From assembly GCA_023450535.1 (NCBI GenBank), contig JAEXGX010000222.1:1-6452 (forward strand): 6,452 bases of DNA, read 5' to 3'. The notes beneath the pieces are model-generated. The model was given only the letters and a program-made list of their open reading frames with translations. It was not told where the DNA came from and did no database searches. Of the stretch, positions 1-4,510 are shown in pieces; within the stretch, counting starts at the first letter, position 1, and every line of letters starts with the position of its first letter. Position numbers and translations under genes: made by a program. The stretch comes from Pseudomonadota bacterium (GTDB lineage: Bacteria > Desulfobacterota > Desulfovibrionia > Desulfovibrionales > Desulfovibrionaceae).

Positions 1-572
1 ACTGTGGCGGAACTGGATTGCACCAACAGCGTAAGCAACATGCCCGCCGTCAGTCCCAGCAAGGGATGATGGCTGAACATGAGGAATATGTCTTGCCGGG
101 TCCGCAGAAAGCTCATGGCTCCTTCCATGGTCTGCATACCGATGAACAGCAGCCCGAAACCCAGCATGCCGCTTCCCATATGGGCCAAGCGTCGTTCTTT
201 GTTGAGGAAGCCGAGCAACACGCCGACGATGACGAACAGGTAGGCGTAATCTTTAATTTTGATGGCCAGAAGCTGGCCGGTCACTGTGGTGCCGACGTTG
301 GCTCCCATGATGACGCCGATAGCCTGTTTCAGCGTCATGAGCCCGGCATCCACAAAGCTCACGGTCATTACCGTGGTGGCGCTGCTGCTCTGGATGAGTA
401 CGGTCACTCCGGCCCCTACCAGTACGCCCAGAAAAGGCGTTTTGGTGAGCATGCCGATGATCTGGCGCATGTTGTCCCCCGCCAGACGCTGGAGGGACTC
501 ACTGATGAGTCGTATGGCAAAGAGGAAGAGGCCGACTCCTCCCAGGAGCTGAACAAGATTGGCTAACGTCAT
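1..572 (-). CDS. Na+/phosphate cotransporter family protein, N-terminal part
   Basis: Inner-membrane transporter of the Na/Pi-cotransporter II (NptA/YjbB-like) family, expected to move phosphate with sodium. The frame begins at ATG 572-570 and stays open to the window edge, giving 190 residues; the C-terminus, including any PhoU-like domain, lies outside. The family signature QSSSATT is seen at residues 61-67 and again as QSSSAT at 185-190, matching the two inverted repeat halves of the fold. The conserved GANVGTT motif is at 90-96. Hydrophobic segments lie at about 5-20, 47-60, 68-92, 109-122, 135-147 and 170-184, with a charged loop (NKERR) near 124-128. The start is supported by GAGG seven bases upstream and by the typical family N-terminus (LLGGVGLFLFAI); upstream the frame has no start codon before a stop at 615-617. 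Substrate is inferred from family only; some members instead export phosphate or lack proven transport. It follows the chemoreceptor gene in the same direction but is separated by a terminator, so it is probably transcribed on its own. Confidence 0.9.
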   Translation of the reverse strand, partial: MTLANLVQLLGGVGLFLFAIRLISESLQRLAGDNMRQIIGMLTKTPFLGVLVGAGVTVLIQSSSATTVMTVSFVDAGLMTLKQAIGVIMGANVGTTVTGQLLAIKIKDYAYLFVIVGVLLGFLNKERRLAHMGSGMLGFGLLFIGMQTMEGAMSFLRTRQDIFLMFSHHPLLGLTAGMLLTLLVQSSSAT

Positions 573-723
573 ACGGAAACCTCGCGCGCGTGGAACAGGT
601 TGGCGTGGAGAGAGTCAAGGCGTGCCGCTTTTCGGGACAGGCCGCTGGAATTTGGCAAAATCAGACGCTTTTGGCAAGAAAACATTGAAGAAAAATGAGG
701 CTCGGAGCTGGTGTTTGTTCAAC

Positions 724-757
724 AAAAAGCCCCCGGTCAATCTCGATAGCCGGGGGC
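724..757 (-). terminator. Intrinsic terminator of the chemoreceptor gene
   Basis: Read on the minus strand, an 8-bp perfect GC stem (GCCCCCGG at 757-750, CCGGGGGC at 736-729) encloses a 13-base loop and is followed at once by TTTTTGTT. It starts 27 bases past the TAA of the chemoreceptor gene. The plus-strand side has no T-tract, so it works in one direction. It separates the chemoreceptor from the downstream Na/Pi transporter gene. Confidence 0.9.
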
Positions 758-783
758 AGGAAAGGGATTCGATATTTGCCTTC

Positions 784-2799
784 TTACTTAAGGTCTTCAA
801 TGAGCCCGTTGAGCACGGTAGTTTGCTTGGCCAGGCCGGCGGTGGCTTGCGCTGCGCTATCCATAGCCAGGGCCGTTTCATTGGCGATAACAGAGTTTTC
901 AGTGATGGCCTGGGTGATCTGTTCAGAACTCCTGGACTGTTCCATGGCGGCGTTGGCAATGCGTTGCACCTGTTCAGCCACAGACTGTGAAAATTCTACA
1001 ATGGCCTGGAGCGCTGCACCGGACTGGTTGGCCAGATCAGCCGTAGTGTTGATGGTTTCCACCGCGATCCCCACGCTGGCGGCATTGCTTTTGGCACCGT
1101 GCTGGATAGCCTCAATGACGTTTACAACTTCCTTGGTGGCCTGCATGGTTTTTTCCGCCAGCTGGCGTACAGAGTCGGCCACCACGGCGAACCCTCGGCC
1201 TGATTCACCCGCACGGGCGGCTTCAATGGCTGCATTGAGCGCAAGCAGGTTGGTTTGATCCGCGATGTCGGAAATCACGTTGATCACATGCCCCACGCCG
1301 TCGGCGTGCTTTTGCAGGTCGCCCATACCGCTTTGGATTCCTATCGATTGCCGTTCAAGCTGTTTCATGGCCTGGAGCATTCTTTCCACCAGAGCTTCAC
1401 CTGCTTTTGCCTGGGCCATGGCGTTCTGGCTGAGTTGGGCGGCGTTGTCGGCATTGCCGTTGATCTCCGTGATCGAGGCGTTCATTTGCGTCATGGCGGA
1501 AGCTGTTTCCTGCAGCTGGTCGCGTTGCTCAGCCACGCCGCTGTTGACTTGCAGGATTTGCGCGGAGAGTTCTTCGCTGGCGCTGGCCAGACGTTCCGCC
1601 ACCTGCCGCGAGGAATCTGCCACTTCAAGCATGGTCGCGTGAGCCTCTTCGATTTCTTTTTGACGCATATGGATATCAGTGGTGTCGATCCAGATACTGA
1701 GCACGCTGATGAGTTTGCCGTGTTCGTCAAAGAGCGGCGCGGCCTGGGTCAGTGCATACCTGTCGTGCCCCTTATAGGTTGTAAAGGGCAATTCCATGGA
1801 GTCGGGCTGACCGCTGCGCAGGCAGCGCACGGAAGCGGTTTCTCTGTCCTTTTCACGGAAGAGGAATGCGCCGGAAGTCTTGCCATAGTGCTCCTCAACG
1901 CGGCCTTCGGCTTCCAGCAGATCCAACATATGCCGGTTGGAGAAAAAAAGCTTGTTTTCCTTGGTATAGATGGCTGTGGGCACAGGCAGGCCGTTAAGTA
2001 CGCTCTCCGAAAAGGCCAGTTGCCGGTTGAGATTGCCCACCATATTTTGCAGGGCTTCAGCCAGTTTGCCGAACTCGTCGTGGCGCGTAATTTCCATGGA
2101 GCAATTTCGGTTGCCGCTCGCGCAGTTTGTGGCAAACTTCATGAGTTTGTTCAACGGTGTCATGATGGCGCCGTGCAAGGCCAGAACGCTGATGAAAGAA
2201 AGAAGGACGCCCAGACACAAAGTCGTGATGCTGAGTATATTGGCGTTTTTGCGAGCCAGGTCCGCGTTCGCTTTCGCCGCGTTTTGTTCTTCGTCAAGCC
2301 GTTTGTTTGCCTCGCGTAGCCCCTCCAGAACTTCATGCAGCATGGGAATGGACTTTTCGGTCAGAACGGCCTGCGCGCGGGGCAGGTCATCTGCTTTTGC
2401 GGCGGCGGTAATTTCAAGCGCGCTTTGGTGTAGCGCCGTATGCGGCGCATTGACCTTGCCCAGAGCTGCGGCAAGGCCGGGGATGGCATTTTCGGCATCC
2501 TTGCGTTCCTGGCTGGCGTACCATTTGCCAAAATCGCATTTTGAAGGGTTAGTCACCAGATTGAGAGCATCGGTCTTTTCCAGCGCAACATAAAGAACGA
2601 GGCTTTGCGCCCAACTGAAATGATCAATGGTACGGTTCAGGAAAGTGGCTCGAAGCTCCTCACACTTTTCTACCCTGTCCATACTTTCGGCCACGGACGA
2701 CTGGGCGTAATATGAAACAAAAGAACTGCAAATGATGACAAGACCAAGGGGCAGGATACATACCAGCAACTTGCCCCATACGTTAAGGTTTTTCCACAC
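784..2799 (-). CDS. Methyl-accepting chemotaxis protein with periplasmic CZB-like sensor and PAS domain
   Basis: Membrane chemoreceptor that signals through CheW/CheA to the flagellar motor. Domains in order: TM1 about 10-29; periplasmic sensor about 30-186; TM2 about 188-209; HAMP about 210-262 (MTPL and DEFGKL motifs); PAS about 263-378; coiled-coil MCP signalling domain about 385-671. The highly conserved hairpin tip is at 511-550 (DQTNLLALNAAIEAARAGE, then GRGFAVVA). The sensor carries a chemoreceptor zinc-binding (CZB) pattern: H60, W63, then KCDFGKWY with C88, then H120 and H124. Spacings of 28, 32 and 4 are close to the His-Cys-His-His ligands of known CZB domains, which usually sit in the cytoplasm. 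The start is GTG at 2799, needed to include TM1 and preceded by AAGGAG five bases away; the next in-frame Met (residue 40) lies beyond TM1. No CheR-binding pentapeptide is seen at the C-terminus (ends IEDLK). The stop is TAA followed by a strong terminator, so the gene is probably monocistronic. The ligand is unknown; zinc, or a thiol- or oxidant-sensitive zinc site, is an inference. Confidence 0.96.
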   Translation of the reverse strand: MWKNLNVWGKLLVCILPLGLVIICSSFVSYYAQSSVAESMDRVEKCEELRATFLNRTIDHFSWAQSLVLYVALEKTDALNLVTNPSKCDFGKWYASQERKDAENAIPGLAAALGKVNAPHTALHQSALEITAAAKADDLPRAQAVLTEKSIPMLHEVLEGLREANKRLDEEQNAAKANADLARKNANILSITTLCLGVLLSFISVLALHGAIMTPLNKLMKFATNCASGNRNCSMEITRHDEFGKLAEALQNMVGNLNRQLAFSESVLNGLPVPTAIYTKENKLFFSNRHMLDLLEAEGRVEEHYGKTSGAFLFREKDRETASVRCLRSGQPDSMELPFTTYKGHDRYALTQAAPLFDEHGKLISVLSIWIDTTDIHMRQKEIEEAHATMLEVADSSRQVAERLASASEELSAQILQVNSGVAEQRDQLQETASAMTQMNASITEINGNADNAAQLSQNAMAQAKAGEALVERMLQAMKQLERQSIGIQSGMGDLQKHADGVGHVINVISDIADQTNLLALNAAIEAARAGESGRGFAVVADSVRQLAEKTMQATKEVVNVIEAIQHGAKSNAASVGIAVETINTTADLANQSGAALQAIVEFSQSVAEQVQRIANAAMEQSRSSEQITQAITENSVIANETALAMDSAAQATAGLAKQTTVLNGLIEDLK

Positions 2800-2804
2800 A
2801 TGAG

Positions 2805-2810
2805 CTCCTT
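2805..2810 (-). promoter_or_regulatory. Ribosome binding site deciding the GTG start of the chemoreceptor
   Basis: AAGGAG on the minus strand lies five bases before GTG 2799-2797. An out-of-frame ATG (2801-2799) overlaps the GTG as ATGTG and is only three bases from the Shine-Dalgarno sequence. That frame gives only 43 codons before TAG, so GTG is the real start. Confidence 0.8.
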
Positions 2811-2837
2811 GCAGGGGAAGTTGTGAATTTAAATTTT

Positions 2838-2897
2838 TATTGAATCAAAATCGGATGAATCAAGAAAATCTTAAGGTAAAATTTTGAAGATTCAATA
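2838..2897. repeat. 9-bp inverted repeat flanking the chemoreceptor promoter
   Basis: TATTGAATC (2838-2846) and its exact reverse complement GATTCAATA (2889-2897) bracket the candidate promoter with 42 bases between them. A further TGAATCAA copy (2856-2863) repeats the sequence at 2841-2848 in direct orientation 15 bp away, inside the promoter spacer. The arrangement resembles spaced operator half-sites, but low complexity of the AT-rich DNA could produce it. Confidence 0.5.
2848..2874 (-). promoter_or_regulatory. Candidate sigma-28 (FliA) promoter of the chemoreceptor gene
   Basis: On the minus strand TTAAGATT (2874-2867), an 11-base spacer and TCCGATTT (2855-2848) match the enterobacterial FliA consensus TAAAGTTT-N11-GCCGATAA at 6/8 and 5/8 positions with exactly the right spacing. 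The start site would fall near 2840, giving a leader of about 40 bases before GTG 2799. Flagellar sigma-factor control is common for chemoreceptor genes. A competing sigma-70 reading uses the same DNA: TTGATT (2863-2858), 18 bases, TAAAAA (2839-2834), each 4/6. The region is AT-rich, so chance matches are easy. Confidence 0.45.
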
Positions 2898-2902
2898 GAT
2901 TA

Positions 2903-2921
2903 GTTCTCAAAAAAAGAGAAC
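2903..2921. repeat. Perfect 6-bp inverted repeat around seven adenines
   Basis: GTTCTC (2903-2908), seven A residues, then GAGAAC (2916-2921). It lies about 30 bp upstream of the candidate -35 element of the chemoreceptor promoter, a position suiting an operator or activator site. It could also form a small hairpin in RNA, but no T-tract follows on either strand, so it is unlikely to be a terminator. Confidence 0.55.
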
Positions 2922-3046
2922 ATTCTGGCTTTAAAATACTCCACAAAGCCGAGCAGAGCAAGGCTCATCCCTGTTCTTTTATTTGTAAGGAGTTTCACGC
3001 CAGCGGCTAAAAATATTAAACTGCTCTAAGCGGACAGGGCGCGGGT

Positions 3047-3075
3047 TTGTCTTCAGTGAGGAAAGCGGCTATAGT
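3047..3075 (+). promoter_or_regulatory. Candidate sigma-70 promoter of the pfk-addA unit
   Basis: TTGTCT (3047-3052, 4/6 to consensus), a 17-bp spacer and TATAGT (3070-3075, 5/6). The expected start near 3082 leaves a leader of about 88 bases before the ATG at 3170. It is the best -35/-10 pair I find ahead of the phosphofructokinase gene. Confidence 0.55.
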
Positions 3076-3115
3076 CGGGCTGCGCTGTTTTTGGCCGGCA
3101 GAACTTGCTGGGGCA

Positions 3116-3151
3116 ATGCAGGAGCGTTATCGCCTCTTCCCTAATAATTGA
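3116..3151 (+). CDS. Possible 11-residue leader ORF upstream of pfk
   Basis: ATG 3116 opens a short frame, MQERYRLFPNN, ending at TGA 3149-3151, 18 bases before the phosphofructokinase start and inside the predicted leader. The only purine-rich stretch ahead of it (GGGG, 3110-3113) is two bases from the ATG, which is poor spacing. No attenuator hairpin pair with a T-tract was seen around it. It may be chance; it is listed because it is the only intact start-to-stop frame noted in the leader. Confidence 0.15.
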   Translation: MQERYRLFPNN

Positions 3152-3169
3152 GTTTCCAAGGCAGGCGTT

Positions 3170-4510
3170 ATGTCCGACAAGCACTATTCTCCTCAATCTC
3201 CTTTTGATCCTGTGGCCTTCGGACGTATTGACCGGGTGGGAGACGCCCGTGTGTCAACCCCGGCCCCCGGCCCCTACGTGGGCAATGAGCCGCGCCCCTT
3301 TTTTTTGGATGAGGAATACCGCGGCAAGGATGCGCCGGACGGCGCCTCTGTCTTTCTGGAAGCGGCCGGGCCGCGAGAAAGATTGTATTATGATCCTGGT
3401 AAGGTCAAGTGCGCCATTGTCACCTGCGGCGGGCTCTGCCCCGGCATCAACGATGTAATCCGCGCCATAGTCATGCAGGCCTGCCACGGCTACGGCGTGG
3501 CCTCGGTGCTGGGCATCCGCTATGGGCTGGAGGGCTTTATTCCCCGTTACCGCCATGACGTGATTGAACTGACCCCGCGACTGGTTTCCGACATTCACAG
3601 TTTTGGCGGGACAGTACTCGGATCTTCCCGGGGGCCGCAGGATGCCGGGGAAATTGTGGACGCTCTGGAACGCCTCAATGTCAGTATGCTCTTTGTCATC
3701 GGCGGAGACGGCAGTATGAAAGCCGCTTCTTCCATCTGGGAGGAAATTTCCCGGCGGGGGCTGCACATCAGCGTCATCGGCATCCCCAAGACCATTGATA
3801 ACGACATCAATTTCATTCCCAAATCTTTTGGTTTCGACAGTGCGGTGGACACAGCAACCACGGTACTGCGTTGCGCCCATACCGAGGCTATCGGCGCCCA
3901 TAACGGCGTGGGGCTGGTCAAGCTCATGGGGCGGGAATCCGGTTTTATCGCCGCGCAGGCCACACTCTCGCTGGGCATTGTTAATTTTGTTCTTGTGCCG
4001 GAAGCCCCTTTTGCTCTGGAAGGAGATGGCGGCCTGTTGCCGGAGCTGGAAAAGCGTCTTGAACGGAGGAGCCACGCGGTCATTGTCGCGGCGGAGGGCG
4101 CGGGCCAGCATCTGATGGGCGGAGGGGGGCGCGGAACAGACGCTTCCGGCAACCCGCGCCTGCACGATGTGGGATTGTTCCTTCAGGAGCGCATCAAGGA
4201 ATACTTCGCGCGGCGCGCTATTCCGCTCTCGCTCAAATACATCGACCCCAGCTATATTATCCGCTCCGTGCCCGCCAACTCCAATGACCGGGTTTATTGC
4301 GGCTTCCTCGGACGTCATGCCGTACACGCGGCCATGAGTGGCAGAACCAATATGGTGGTGGCCAAATTTTTTGACCATTTCGTTTATCTGCCCCTGCCGC
4401 TGGTTACCCGCCGCCGCCGTCAACTGGATGTGCATGGCAATTACTGGCGTTCCGTGGTGGAATCCACCGGACAGGAACTCGCCATAATTGAGGGCGCCCT
4501 TTCAGTATGA
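3170..4510 (+). CDS. pfkA: 6-phosphofructokinase, plant-type (long, probably ATP-dependent)
   Basis: Cytoplasmic enzyme phosphorylating fructose 6-phosphate to fructose 1,6-bisphosphate, the committed step of glycolysis. It has 446 residues against about 320 in E. coli PfkA; the extra length includes a roughly 78-residue N-terminal extension before the first Rossmann strand (79-88). Visible motifs are GGLCPGIND 87-95, GSSRGPQD 151-158, GGDGS 178-182, PKTIDND 206-212 with catalytic Asp210 (E. coli D127), FGFDSAVDTAT 220-230, MGRESGFIA 253-261 and KYIDPSYIIRS 356-366. Gly181 (E. coli G104) points to ATP as donor, since PPi enzymes have Asp there. Lys207 instead of Gly (E. coli 124) is typical of PPi-derived and plant/trypanosomatid ATP enzymes. 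The whole motif set resembles plant ATP-PFK, so ATP is the likelier donor but PPi is not excluded. Start ATG 3170 has AAGG eight bases upstream. The stop TGA overlaps the next gene by 4 bp (ATGA), so the two are surely co-transcribed. A run of eight T lies at 3299-3306. Confidence 0.95.
   Translation: MSDKHYSPQSPFDPVAFGRIDRVGDARVSTPAPGPYVGNEPRPFFLDEEYRGKDAPDGASVFLEAAGPRERLYYDPGKVKCAIVTCGGLCPGINDVIRAIVMQACHGYGVASVLGIRYGLEGFIPRYRHDVIELTPRLVSDIHSFGGTVLGSSRGPQDAGEIVDALERLNVSMLFVIGGDGSMKAASSIWEEISRRGLHISVIGIPKTIDNDINFIPKSFGFDSAVDTATTVLRCAHTEAIGAHNGVGLVKLMGRESGFIAAQATLSLGIVNFVLVPEAPFALEGDGGLLPELEKRLERRSHAVIVAAEGAGQHLMGGGGRGTDASGNPRLHDVGLFLQERIKEYFARRAIPLSLKYIDPSYIIRSVPANSNDRVYCGFLGRHAVHAAMSGRTNMVVAKFFDHFVYLPLPLVTRRRRQLDVHGNYWRSVVESTGQELAIIEGALSV

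Larger units (their letters stand above)
2800..3169. other. Divergent intergenic region between chemoreceptor and phosphofructokinase genes
   Basis: This 370-bp gap separates two divergent genes. The part next to the chemoreceptor (2821-2940) is about 23% G+C, far below the flanking coding DNA, and contains a sigma-28-like promoter and two perfect inverted repeats. The part next to the phosphofructokinase gene is GC-richer and contains a sigma-70-like promoter (3047-3075) and a possible short leader ORF. A good-looking TAAGGAG at 2986-2992 has no start codon at a workable distance. No tRNA-like fold or known riboswitch core was recognised by eye. Confidence 0.8.

Noticed and set aside
18..566. 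A 182-codon plus-strand frame at the left edge
   Set aside because: His/Glu/Asp-rich product with no motif; the opposite strand encodes an Na/Pi cotransporter with both QSSSAT signatures.
590..625. Possible sigma-54 promoter (GGCACG...TTGAC, minus strand) upstream of the Na/Pi transporter gene
   Set aside because: The GC dinucleotide required ten bases after GG is CT here, so the -24/-12 spacing rule fails.
714..726. Inverted repeat TTTGTT-C-AACAAA
   Set aside because: It overlaps the T-tract of the terminator and has a one-base centre; it is most simply a by-product of that tract.
1255..2319. A 354-codon open frame on the plus strand opposite the chemoreceptor gene
   Set aside because: His-, Gly- and Val-rich low-information product antisense to a clear MCP; no domain and no upstream ribosome binding site of note.
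2986..2992. A strong Shine-Dalgarno-like TAAGGAG in the intergenic region
   Set aside because: No ATG, GTG or TTG follows at a usable distance and the frames close soon after, so no gene is supported.
3254..4435. A 393-codon open frame on the minus strand opposite the phosphofructokinase gene
   Set aside because: It has no recognisable motif, is exactly antisense to a gene with strong family motifs, and is explained by codon bias in GC-rich DNA.
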